43,025 nucleotides of DNA from CAYOMP01 sp964405075. Lineage in GTDB: Bacteria > Bacillota > Clostridia > Lachnospirales > Lachnospiraceae. The position numbers and the translations under genes were made by a program. The stretch lies in the NCBI GenBank assembly GCA_964405075.1, contig CAYOMP010000008.1:1-43025 (forward strand), in the 5' to 3' direction. Positions 17,145 through 25,845 of the stretch are shown in pieces. Below the pieces are notes generated by a model. It was not told the DNA's origin, searched no databases, and worked only from the letters and a program-made list of their open reading frames with translations. How positions within the stretch are numbered: the stretch's first letter is position 1; each line of letters begins with the position of its first letter.

Positions 17145-18598
17145 TTTTCTACCTCATCTAATATATTAACTGCATTTAAAAGGAATCCAAAAACCTTCTG
17201 TGGATTATCCATATGAAGTGGAAGCATTGATAAAAACAGTGAAGCTTCATACAGCCTAACTAATCTATAATCAAATCCATTTTCATCTAAATATTTCTTA
17301 AACAACTCAATATATGGAGCATTATCGAACTCTAAAATCAAATTTATTTTCATACCTGTTTCGATTTTGATATCAAATAATCCACTGTTGAAAAAATCAT
17401 ATCTGCCACATACGGAATGTGACAACTTAGCTATATCATAATATGGGTTTGTCCAAAGTTCTTCCTCTTTCAATGCGCCTTTTGGGTCAATAAGCTTAAG
17501 CATCGAAGTTTCTCTATTATATAAAATATTAGAAAAACATAGATCCCCATGACCAATAGCTAATTTATATTCAAAATTACTTTTTGAAGTCAATTCCTTA
17601 TATAATCTCTTATACTTATCTACAATTTCATCTATACTTCCAAACTCTGTTCCAGATGAAATGAAATTATTAAACTTAACGAAATAATCGCTTTTTTTCA
17701 AATCAGACATACGTTCATCTAACTTACTAATATATAAGTTATCTGCAATTTTTTCATATTCATCTTTAGAAATTTCTTTAGTATTTCTATTTTTTACAAA
17801 ATGAAATAATTTCTTAAGAATATCATCGCATTCATCCACGTCAATGGCACCATGAATCCATCTAATGGCTATATCTGTCATATGGTAGCGTTCCATTGTA
17901 TACGAAGCTGATTCTTCATTTTCTTTGTAATCAAATGGCATTACAAACCACATTTTCATATTATCAGGAAGTAAATGATAGAATTCATATTCCATTTTAA
18001 TCTTTTTCTTGTTGGTTGAACGTTTAGTTACAACGTACTCATCCCCTTCAAGAGCATTAAAGAATCTGGCATCAAAACCTCCCGTAATAAATTGAAGAAA
18101 ATTACTTACGTTCTTTAAATCAACAAATACATCTGACTCAATAGTCTCGAAATTCTTTACCAGTGAAAAATCTATTTCACCACCATGCTTTTCTACTCTC
18201 TTTAAGAAATCAACATATTCTTCTTGTGAAGTAAACATAGCCGCAACAAATTCTTCTCCATCTCTGACTATCATATTCTTATTGATGAATTGAGCCTTTT
18301 CCAAAAGGATTCCAAATTCATCATTATTTCTAATTCCGAAGTTTGAACTGATATGTACTATGGCATAATCAGGCTCTACTCTTCTAACATCCTTTAAAAG
18401 ATCTTCTAATTCTTCACCTTTATCATATTCAATAACGCTTTTAATAAAGGAATTTTCCATAAGTAAATCTATCATTCTTCTTTTTAAGGTTTTTCTTTTA
18501 AATATTGTATTGCCAAAAGTCTTAGGACCAGTAATAGTTTTTACTGATTTTCCTGCATCTACATTATCATCATATATAACAACTATTTTCTTTAACAT
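17129..18598 (-). CDS. APH/choline-kinase-like phosphotransferase with an unrecognised N-terminal domain
   Basis: From the ATG at 18598 (AGGGAG 9 bases upstream, one base after the preceding stop) the protein is 489 residues. The C-terminal part has the APH-type catalytic loop GHGDLCFSNIL (about 349-359) and the metal motif LKLIDPKG (about 369-376). Asp-Pro replaces the more usual Asp-Phe/Trp. The first 180 residues (KKIVVIYDDNV, then TITGPKTFGNTIFKRKTL) match no family I can name and may be a second binding or catalytic domain. Overlap with the HAD hydrolase gene suggests paired chemistry on one metabolite. A small alcohol or sugar is the likely acceptor; this is inference. Confidence 0.75.
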   Translation of the reverse strand: MLKKIVVIYDDNVDAGKSVKTITGPKTFGNTIFKRKTLKRRMIDLLMENSFIKSVIEYDKGEELEDLLKDVRRVEPDYAIVHISSNFGIRNNDEFGILLEKAQFINKNMIVRDGEEFVAAMFTSQEEYVDFLKRVEKHGGEIDFSLVKNFETIESDVFVDLKNVSNFLQFITGGFDARFFNALEGDEYVVTKRSTNKKKIKMEYEFYHLLPDNMKMWFVMPFDYKENEESASYTMERYHMTDIAIRWIHGAIDVDECDDILKKLFHFVKNRNTKEISKDEYEKIADNLYISKLDERMSDLKKSDYFVKFNNFISSGTEFGSIDEIVDKYKRLYKELTSKSNFEYKLAIGHGDLCFSNILYNRETSMLKLIDPKGALKEEELWTNPYYDIAKLSHSVCGRYDFFNSGLFDIKIETGMKINLILEFDNAPYIELFKKYLDENGFDYRLVRLYEASLFLSMLPLHMDNPQKVFGFLLNAVNILDEVEKCIQD

Positions 18599-18599
18599 T

Positions 18600-19475
18600 C
18601 TAGTCTTCTCCCTTCTTGGCATATGCTAATGCATAAACAATTATTGTTACAACAAACAAAATCAAGCAGCTTATTGTTGTATAAACATTTAAAAGTTTAG
18701 CTGAACCCACACCAAATATAGACTCAATATAATTCACAAAATTACTAATTCCAAAATCTTCTCTCATCAATAACATAATGCCTTTTAAGGCTCCAAATTC
18801 TATCAGCCAACCAAAGCAGGAAAATGCGAACACCAATGCACTTCTACCTGTCAAAAGCTTATTGATGTACTCGTACCAAACCCTTGTATTTTCCAATATG
18901 TGTAGTAACATAATACCTTTTTTAGAATTTGTATTTGTAATAAGGAATTCATTTAAATATGTGTATGTAGGCATATATACCTTATAAATTAACATAACAA
19001 CTATTGCAAATATTAATAAAATAGCTGTAACTGCTGACAATTTTCTACGAACCAATAGATCATATGGTAACAATATTACCAATAAGGCACATGTATCAAA
19101 TAGTCTGTCTATAATCACACTAAAAAAACCTATTTTCAAATTTTTTGTTTCCTTTGAAAAGCAGTATACTCGAAATAATTCTCCCATTTTCAATGGTAAA
19201 GCCATATTAGCAAATGTAATCTTTATATACACTTTAACAAATCTCGAAAAATGAATTTTTTCTTCTAACAGTATTATATAGTATCTAAGCATTTTAGAAA
19301 TATGAACCAGTAAAAATCCAATTACAAATGCTATACCTAATAAAACGCCAAAAATGTCCATTCTAAATGATACATCTTCAAATACCTGCATTCTAGTTAA
19401 CACCATAATTGCGCTAAGTAAAATAACCACAATATTTATAATTATATAAAGTGCCTTTTTTTTACTTTCTTTCAT
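18600..19475 (-). CDS. LPG-synthase-type transmembrane protein (flippase-like domain family)
   Basis: Using the ATG at 19475 (AAGGAAA 8 bases upstream, just after the preceding TAG) the protein is 291 residues with about seven or eight membrane segments. The signature of the lysylphosphatidylglycerol-synthase transmembrane family is present: a polar patch KMLRYYIILL, then LPLKMGELFRVYCF (GELFR), followed by IIDRLFDT (DR). The family is often found with polyprenyl-phosphate glycosyltransferases and may act in lipid or lipid-linked sugar translocation. The neighbouring GT2 and GtrA genes fit that. Its exact role is not established. Confidence 0.82.
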   Translation of the reverse strand: MKESKKKALYIIINIVVILLSAIMVLTRMQVFEDVSFRMDIFGVLLGIAFVIGFLLVHISKMLRYYIILLEEKIHFSRFVKVYIKITFANMALPLKMGELFRVYCFSKETKNLKIGFFSVIIDRLFDTCALLVILLPYDLLVRRKLSAVTAILLIFAIVVMLIYKVYMPTYTYLNEFLITNTNSKKGIMLLHILENTRVWYEYINKLLTGRSALVFAFSCFGWLIEFGALKGIMLLMREDFGISNFVNYIESIFGVGSAKLLNVYTTISCLILFVVTIIVYALAYAKKGED

Positions 19476-19476
19476 A

Positions 19477-20280
19477 CTAGTTTCCTTCCACTGTAGTTTC
19501 AGCAATTATCTGTGCTGTATAGTTTTCTACAGCTTTATCTCTAATTTCTGACTTAATATACTCTTTATTAAATGCATATTTTCCAAGCATCTTCAATACT
19601 GTAATAGCCTGATTTACCATTTTTACATTTGACACCTGATCGTCTTCTCGCCATGTAATTGGGAAGAATCTGACATCATGTTTATAATAATTTGATGCTA
19701 AAATCATACAATAATTAAACATTAAATTATCTGGAAATTTAATATAAAATCTATTTTTAAGCATATTAACATCATACATATTCAAACCTGAACCCAAATC
19801 AAATATTCTTTTTCTGACTACAATTGAAAAAAGCATATCATATACAATGTTTCCAAATGTTCTAAAAGCTGAATATCCCTGCAATTTTGAACCATTCATA
19901 AATCTGGCTCCAAGCATACAATCATGTTCTTTATACAGTTCTTTCTTTAAAACAGTTTTTAAATCATGAATATTTCCCTGGTCATCACCGTGAAGAACAA
20001 TAACATAATCAAAACCATTATTCATAGCATAATCAAAAGCTACCTTATGGGAACCTCCCAATCCATAGTTATCATCATTTCTAAGTAACGCCATTGGAAT
20101 CTGTGGATTGTTTTTGATAAACTGCGCAACAACTTCTTCTGTATTATCAGTACTTCTGTTATTTACCATAATAACCTTAGAAATATATTTCATTATTTCA
20201 TCATCTAACTGTCCTAATACACGAACCACTTGTTTTTCACAATTATATCCTGGTATAAATAATAAAATTTTGTTTTTCAT
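19477..20280 (-). CDS. GT2 glycosyltransferase, dolichyl/polyprenyl-phosphate sugar synthase-like
   Basis: The 267-residue protein has a GT-A domain with LLFIPGYNCEK, MVNNRSTDNT, NYGLGGSHKVA and VLHGDDQGN, whose DDQ motif is typical of the DPM1/GtrB branch that makes polyprenyl-phosphate-linked sugars. The segment DLGSGLNMYD is also typical of this branch. There is no C-terminal membrane pair, unlike GtrB, so the membrane partner is probably supplied by the adjacent GtrA protein (28 bases upstream) and the LPG-type protein downstream. It is likely to charge undecaprenyl phosphate with a hexose for side-chain addition outside the cell. The donor sugar is unknown. Confidence 0.85.
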   Translation of the reverse strand: MKNKILLFIPGYNCEKQVVRVLGQLDDEIMKYISKVIMVNNRSTDNTEEVVAQFIKNNPQIPMALLRNDDNYGLGGSHKVAFDYAMNNGFDYVIVLHGDDQGNIHDLKTVLKKELYKEHDCMLGARFMNGSKLQGYSAFRTFGNIVYDMLFSIVVRKRIFDLGSGLNMYDVNMLKNRFYIKFPDNLMFNYCMILASNYYKHDVRFFPITWREDDQVSNVKMVNQAITVLKMLGKYAFNKEYIKSEIRDKAVENYTAQIIAETTVEGN

Positions 20281-20308
20281 ATATTTGCCCTCTCAATCCA
20301 CTTTATAT

Positions 20309-20779
20309 TTACTTGCTTCTATCTTCCAAAAAGATTTTTCTACTAATGAAATTGTAAACCATAACAATTCCTGTTGCTATTATTTTAATGAACATATAAT
20401 CATATCTCATTACAAATCCCATAAGTGTATATATGATTCCTTCACTGTTCATTGCATTATATACATCAGCAACCCATCCTCTAATAACAATTTCGACACC
20501 AAACCACATAATAGCTTGATTAATTCCAAGTCCAATAATACTCAAAACTACAAATAGAATAAATTCTTTTTGCTTATTGGCATCCTTTTTCGTTTCAAAA
20601 ACAAAAGTGACACTTAATATATAATTAACTACCACAGATACAGTAAATGATATAACACTTGATGTCATATATGTAAAACCAATAAACTCTTTACATACAA
20701 ATAACACCACATAATCTATAAGAAAACAAAAAGCACCTACTGCTCCAAACTTGATAATCTGTTGTAATAATTTTTTCAT
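20309..20779 (-). CDS. GtrA-family membrane protein (lipid-linked sugar flippase)
   Basis: The 156-residue protein has four predicted membrane helices and the family signature KFGAVGAFCFLIDYVVLF at the N-terminus, then VVVNYILSVTFVFE and a C-terminal VMVYNFISRKIFLED. GtrA proteins are thought to flip polyprenyl-phosphate-sugar across the membrane for glycan side-chain modification. Its start overlaps the stop of the 954-residue glycosyltransferase gene by four bases (ATGA), and the DPM-like GT2 follows directly. The loop with WVADVYNAMNSEG is an insertion between the third and fourth helices. Assignment to the family is firm; direction and substrate are inferred. Confidence 0.9.
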   Translation of the reverse strand: MKKLLQQIIKFGAVGAFCFLIDYVVLFVCKEFIGFTYMTSSVISFTVSVVVNYILSVTFVFETKKDANKQKEFILFVVLSIIGLGINQAIMWFGVEIVIRGWVADVYNAMNSEGIIYTLMGFVMRYDYMFIKIIATGIVMVYNFISRKIFLEDRSK

Positions 20780-23640
20780 AAGTCTCCCCCTATAATCTTG
20801 GCTGCTGCATTAAGACTAAAATAATCTTCTATATACTTTGGCATTTTAGCAGACATTTTATCAATTTTATCCGTATCCTTATACAATTCAACAACTTTTC
20901 CAGCGAACTTTTCTGCCTCATCCTCAACAATCAATACATCCTCATATTCCACTAAACCTTCAGCACCTATACTTGTAGTAATAACAGGAATATTATTATA
21001 TAATGCTTCAATTACTTTGCCTTTCATACCTGCACCGAAACGCAACGGTACTACAACCAATCTAACATTAGTATATAATTCTTCGAGTTCTTCTTCACTA
21101 ACGAACCCCTTAACTATAACATTATTATTTGATAGTTTTGTGATGTTCTCTGGTGGATTTGAACCGACAATATTAAATTTAATATCCGGATTCGCTTCTA
21201 ATATTTTATCAAAAATCTCATCCATAAACCATTCAACGGCATCCACATTAGGTGCATGTGCAAAACCACCCACAAATAAGATATCTTTTCTATCTTTTGC
21301 ACTAATCATTTTTCTTTCATTTGGTTCTTCATAAACATATACAGGAATTGCCTTGGCATTAATATTTGGTAATTCCTTCTTGATTACATCTATTTCCAAA
21401 TAAGATGGATAATATACCACATCAGCCTGTTCCATTATGCTATATTCCAATTTTTTCATTTGATTAGCATGCTTTAATGTCTGTTTATCTCCACTAATTG
21501 CATATTCTCTCAACTCGCGATTATAATGCAAATCATGTCCATAATAGAGAATTTTTCCTTTTACATTCTCTCTCAAAATATCAATAAATTTATTAGTTGT
21601 AAATGGTCTGTTTGAAAATACAACGTCTATATATTCACCATAATCCTTAATCCATTTATCTATGTTTAGCAAATACCATGAACCACATAGCACTTCAACT
21701 CCCATATTTTCTAAATATGAAGCATACTTTTCGTTTCTTTCAAAATCTTCTGGTAAGAATTTTACATTATATCCCATTTTTATAAATGCTCTTATATACG
21801 ACAATGTTGACTTAGAACCAGCATCTTTATCATACTGTGGAATATATCTGTCTATAAATAGTGCAATCTTTTTATTTTGACTTCTGTCTCTGCCAAGAAA
21901 TACACCATTAGGATTTTCAAAATGATTTTCTAATTCATTTTGCCATTTTAATCTAAATTTTTCTTTATTCTCTATCTGATATTTTTTTATTCCATTTTCT
22001 ACATTAGTTCCATTTGAAATGCCTTCATAATGTACTACCACAGATTTAGGTTGAACAACAACCCTATATCCTAACTTTCTTACTTCAAATGCCAAATCTG
22101 TATCTTCATAATATGCCGGCACATATCTTTCATCAAAACCACCGATTTTTTCCCAGATGTTTTTTCTAATCATAATAGCAGCACCTGAAATATAATCTGT
22201 TTCTCTTGCATAATTATATTCTGCCTTTTCAGGGACATCATTACGTCCATAATTCCATGCATCAGCATTTTTCCAAACAATGCCGCCTACCTCTTGTAGT
22301 ATTCCATTTGGATAAATTAACTTTGAACCTGTTAATCCGATACTTTCATCATTTTCCATAAGTTCTACTAATGTATCAAGCCAGCCTTCTGTAACAGTTG
22401 TGTCGTTATTTAAAAATACTACATATTTTCCTTTTGCAATTTTGGCACATTCATTGCAATTTCTCAAAAATCCTAAATTCTCCTTATGTCGAACTACGGT
22501 TATATTATTTGCATACTTTGCAATTTTCTTAGTTTTGTCCTTAGAAACATCATCACCAATAATTACTTCATATGAAATATTTTGAGTATTTTCCTTAATC
22601 GACTTCAAACAGTTATATGTATAATCAAACTGATTATACACAGGAATAATAATTGAAACTGTAGGATTATCGCATTTTTTAAAATCTAATACGTCATATT
22701 CTACCTTTTTTTTTTGAAACAAGCCCAATACTTTCTTAACAACTTTTCTTGGTGCTCGCCCTATCTTGTACACAGGATCGGCTTGAATATTTTGAATAAT
22801 ATTCTCCAAATCACTAATATACTTATCTTTATCACTAATTGTATTATCTTTTATATGACATAACTCGTTCAAATTAGCTATATCTCTATCCTTCTTTTGC
22901 AAATCCTTTAAGCTTGCAATGGAGAAACTATCTCCTTCATCAACCAACTCTGACATTTCCATAACAGGCTTTTTATAATTATCAGTATATACACATTCCG
23001 AATTTGGACCATGTACATAATGCTGATATTCATCTTCTGTTTTAAAGAATTCTTCTGACATTTCCTTTGTAATACCAAATTTCATCAGGAAATTGTCTAA
23101 GGTAATATTTTTTATTAAATACTCTTCATATTTCTTATAGAAATAGTAAAGACTTCTATACTTCAAAAAATCAATTGGGATACTATACTCAAATACCCAT
23201 TCACAATCCAGGCAATAAATCTCTCCGTCTTTTTCGATAAAATTATCATATAAACAATCTACATTCCCTATACTAACTTTATCTTCATTAACAAACTCTT
23301 CATTAAAATCAAATAAAATAGAATTATATCTATTAATTTCTGAAATCAATAAATCTATATCAAGTAAATTAGCATTTAATCTTTCTTCCACAGTCTCACC
23401 ATCAATGTACTGGTATGTGGCTATACCATTATCAATTTCCGGCTGTAATACTTTTACACTTTTAAGAACTGCCTCCAATTTCTTTGACTTATCTTTCAAA
23501 CTTTCAATATGTGAAACTGCTTCACTGCACAAAGCTTTCTTGCTAACTTTTATAACATCATTTTCTTCATATACGCATGTACTAATCTGATATTCCTTTT
23601 TTCTTGTCCTATTATATTTAGCAAATAATACATTTTTCAT
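20776..23640 (-). CDS. Kinase-like / GT2 / GT4 multidomain glycosyltransferase
   Basis: The 954-residue protein has four parts. Residues 1-230 look like a protein/choline-kinase fold: VIKVSKK (putative beta-3 lysine), hinge-like YQYIDGETVEERL, a catalytic loop NVDCLYDNFI with D128 and N133 in HxDxxxxN spacing but without the His, and a metal motif LDCEW (D145/E147). About 240-290 is a charged coiled coil. About 325-560 is a GT2 domain (VSIIIPVYN, FLNNDTTV, YYEDTDLAFEVRKLGY). About 585-950 is a GT4 domain (FVGGFAHAPN, VVPLRFGAGMKGKVIEALY). The gene for a methyltransferase lies just upstream (12 bases), which recalls the WbdD kinase/methyltransferase chain terminator. Glycosyltransferase activity is well supported; the kinase assignment is my reading of short motifs. 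Confidence 0.85.
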   Translation of the reverse strand: MKNVLFAKYNRTRKKEYQISTCVYEENDVIKVSKKALCSEAVSHIESLKDKSKKLEAVLKSVKVLQPEIDNGIATYQYIDGETVEERLNANLLDIDLLISEINRYNSILFDFNEEFVNEDKVSIGNVDCLYDNFIEKDGEIYCLDCEWVFEYSIPIDFLKYRSLYYFYKKYEEYLIKNITLDNFLMKFGITKEMSEEFFKTEDEYQHYVHGPNSECVYTDNYKKPVMEMSELVDEGDSFSIASLKDLQKKDRDIANLNELCHIKDNTISDKDKYISDLENIIQNIQADPVYKIGRAPRKVVKKVLGLFQKKKVEYDVLDFKKCDNPTVSIIIPVYNQFDYTYNCLKSIKENTQNISYEVIIGDDVSKDKTKKIAKYANNITVVRHKENLGFLRNCNECAKIAKGKYVVFLNNDTTVTEGWLDTLVELMENDESIGLTGSKLIYPNGILQEVGGIVWKNADAWNYGRNDVPEKAEYNYARETDYISGAAIMIRKNIWEKIGGFDERYVPAYYEDTDLAFEVRKLGYRVVVQPKSVVVHYEGISNGTNVENGIKKYQIENKEKFRLKWQNELENHFENPNGVFLGRDRSQNKKIALFIDRYIPQYDKDAGSKSTLSYIRAFIKMGYNVKFLPEDFERNEKYASYLENMGVEVLCGSWYLLNIDKWIKDYGEYIDVVFSNRPFTTNKFIDILRENVKGKILYYGHDLHYNRELREYAISGDKQTLKHANQMKKLEYSIMEQADVVYYPSYLEIDVIKKELPNINAKAIPVYVYEEPNERKMISAKDRKDILFVGGFAHAPNVDAVEWFMDEIFDKILEANPDIKFNIVGSNPPENITKLSNNNVIVKGFVSEEELEELYTNVRLVVVPLRFGAGMKGKVIEALYNNIPVITTSIGAEGLVEYEDVLIVEDEAEKFAGKVVELYKDTDKIDKMSAKMPKYIEDYFSLNAAAKIIGGDL

Positions 23641-23652
23641 TATATACTCTCC

Positions 23653-24552
23653 TTAAACAAGGTTTTTTGCAAAAATTAAGAAGGAATTAGAAAAATACTC
23701 GAATTTTTCATCCTTACAAAACTGATCATATACAGTTTCTTCGTTAAACAACTTATATCTTGCCCTATCAAATGCTGCTGTCATACCTCTTAGGCTACCC
23801 ATCTTAGGCAAATATTTTTCTGAATAAACTGCACTTGGCAATTTATAATCCGGAACCGGATAGAAAAATTCCAAATCATCATAACCTGTTTGCTGTAACA
23901 AGCTGGTAATTTCGTTCTTTGAGAACGTACGAACACTATTAACATTGTTATAATCTTCTATGCCATCAAACAACTTACCTGTATGATCTTCCATCGCACC
24001 GGCAAAATATTTTAATCCAAACTTATTTTCAATAGCAATAATTAATTTTCCATTCGGTTTAAGGAATTTTTTTACTCGATTTAACATTTCTTCGTAAGGA
24101 TGTTTTGAATTGATATAACTGTCAGCATATTCTAATACACCAATTAAAGTGACGTAATCAAACTTTTCATCTAATTCAATATCTTCAAAATTACCTACCA
24201 TAATCTCAAGATTATCATATTCTTTATTACGTTCTGCGTTAATCATTGAACGCCTTTTTGAAAGTTCAATCCCAACTACTCTTTTAGCCTTCTCACAAAA
24301 TAATCCCGAAATAGCTCCACAACCCGAACCAATTTCAAGAACTGTGTCTTCTTTAGTAAAATCATACCATTCCAAAATATTTTGTCTAATTGGAGTCAAA
24401 TGATATAAAACCGCCCAATCATCCTCTCTCATAAGACGTTTTTGAATATCTTCTCCATTTTTGAATATATCTAAAATCTTATCCTCTACATCGCCATCAC
24501 TATATAAATCTTCACCTTTATAGTATTTAAGATTTAATATTTCCTTAGACAT
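23653..24552 (-). CDS. Class I SAM-dependent methyltransferase
   Basis: From the ATG at 24552 (AGGTGG just upstream, 10 bases after the wzt-like stop) the protein has 299 residues. The SAM-binding glycine loop is VLEIGSGCGAISG, the ribose-binding acidic residue follows in VVGIELSK, and LIGVLEYADSY plus LKPNGKLIIAIENKFG are typical later motifs. The last third (about 190-299) is an extra region, probably for acceptor binding. Its position between the exporter ATPase and the kinase-like glycosyltransferase suggests methylation of the glycan or of a terminal phosphate. An alternative is methylation of a sugar nucleotide. Family assignment is firm; the target is inferred. Confidence 0.88.
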   Translation of the reverse strand: MSKEILNLKYYKGEDLYSDGDVEDKILDIFKNGEDIQKRLMREDDWAVLYHLTPIRQNILEWYDFTKEDTVLEIGSGCGAISGLFCEKAKRVVGIELSKRRSMINAERNKEYDNLEIMVGNFEDIELDEKFDYVTLIGVLEYADSYINSKHPYEEMLNRVKKFLKPNGKLIIAIENKFGLKYFAGAMEDHTGKLFDGIEDYNNVNSVRTFSKNEITSLLQQTGYDDLEFFYPVPDYKLPSAVYSEKYLPKMGSLRGMTAAFDRARYKLFNEETVYDQFCKDEKFEYFSNSFLIFAKNLV

Positions 24553-24562
24553 ACGCCACCTC

Positions 24563-25834
24563 TTATTCTTCTTCAAATGTAACCACTGTACCCATATCGA
24601 AAAATCCCACTGTGTTTTTGCTGGATATTACACTAAGATTAACAATATCATACATTCTATCATATATTACAAATTCACCATTTTCGAAACCTGTACACCC
24701 TAGTGAAACTAAATAATCTTTTCCTTGCAACATCATTTTTTGTTTAAATGAAACCACATATGTTTTTCCTTTTTCAGCAAGCTTAATATCTGTTTTCTCA
24801 ATAAGAGTATTGGTTCCTGTAATCTCTGTTCCCTTGGTATCCTTAATCGTAAATGCTATTATTGGTTCATTGATTGTTTCATTAAATCTAACCTTTACCT
24901 TCAACGTATAGAAGGTTTCTTTCATAACTAAATTAGTTAATCTGTCTTTTTCATCAAAAATCCCAAAATCCACGATTTCTGCCCTTTTATCACCATATGA
25001 ATCCTGATTAGGATTAATAGTAATCTGATTCATCCATTTTTGGCTACTATCAACCTCTTTTGCAGCATCCTCCACAATTGTTTCTCCCTTGTTAGGATCA
25101 TACTGGTTAGCCAAAATCTTCTTATACAAATCAACAATTTTATTAGGCTTGCCTTCTTCAACAAAATTACCTTTATTCAACAATATTGCTCTATCACAAT
25201 ACTTAACAACGCTGCTCATATCATGGGTAACCAGAAGAATTGTTGTTCCTTTTTCTTTAATTTCATTGATTTTGTTAAAACACTTAGACTGAAAAAATAC
25301 ATCTCCTACAGATAATGCCTCATCAACAATTAATATCTCCGGTTCAACATTAATAGCTGTTGCAAATGCAAGTCTGACCAACATACCACTAGAATATGTT
25401 TTCACCGGTTGGTGAACAAAATCACCAATATCTGCAAATTCTAAAATATCTCCAAGCTTTTCATCCATTTCTTTTCGTGTAAAGCCCATCATTGTTCCAT
25501 TAAGATATATATTTTCTATTCCTGTATATTCCATATTGAAACCAGCACCTAATTCCAATAATGCTGATATTTTTCCATTAATTGAAACACTACCCTTTGT
25601 TGGAGTCAAAACGCCTGTAATTATCTTCAAAATAGTAGATTTACCTGAACCATTAGTTCCAACTATCCCTACAGTTTCACCTTCTTTAACATCAAAGGAT
25701 ATGTCATTTAAAGCATAAAAACTTTTATGATATGATTTTTTGAAGGGATTAAGTACTTCCTTTAATCTATCTACCGGCTTTTCATATAATCTATATACTT
25801 TACTCAAATTCTTAACGCTAATAGCTGTAGACAT
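24563..25834 (-). CDS. Polysaccharide ABC exporter ATPase with C-terminal domain (Wzt-like)
   Basis: The 423-residue protein has an ABC ATPase domain (about 1-240): Walker A GTNGSGKST with K65, signature YSSGMLVRLAFA, Walker B ILIVDEALSVGD and an H-loop TLLVTHD-like segment. The subfamily is that of Wzt/TagH/RgpD. Residues about 285-423 form an extra beta-rich domain (AEIVDFGIFDE, FTIKDTKGTEITG, LVSLGCTGFENG) of the Wzt C-terminal carbohydrate-binding type, which in O-antigen systems recognises the capped chain end. It starts 11 bases after the permease gene. It powers export of the assembled lipid-linked glycan. Confidence 0.93.
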   Translation of the reverse strand: MSTAISVKNLSKVYRLYEKPVDRLKEVLNPFKKSYHKSFYALNDISFDVKEGETVGIVGTNGSGKSTILKIITGVLTPTKGSVSINGKISALLELGAGFNMEYTGIENIYLNGTMMGFTRKEMDEKLGDILEFADIGDFVHQPVKTYSSGMLVRLAFATAINVEPEILIVDEALSVGDVFFQSKCFNKINEIKEKGTTILLVTHDMSSVVKYCDRAILLNKGNFVEEGKPNKIVDLYKKILANQYDPNKGETIVEDAAKEVDSSQKWMNQITINPNQDSYGDKRAEIVDFGIFDEKDRLTNLVMKETFYTLKVKVRFNETINEPIIAFTIKDTKGTEITGTNTLIEKTDIKLAEKGKTYVVSFKQKMMLQGKDYLVSLGCTGFENGEFVIYDRMYDIVNLSVISSKNTVGFFDMGTVVTFEEE

Positions 25835-25845
25835 TCGTTTTCCTC

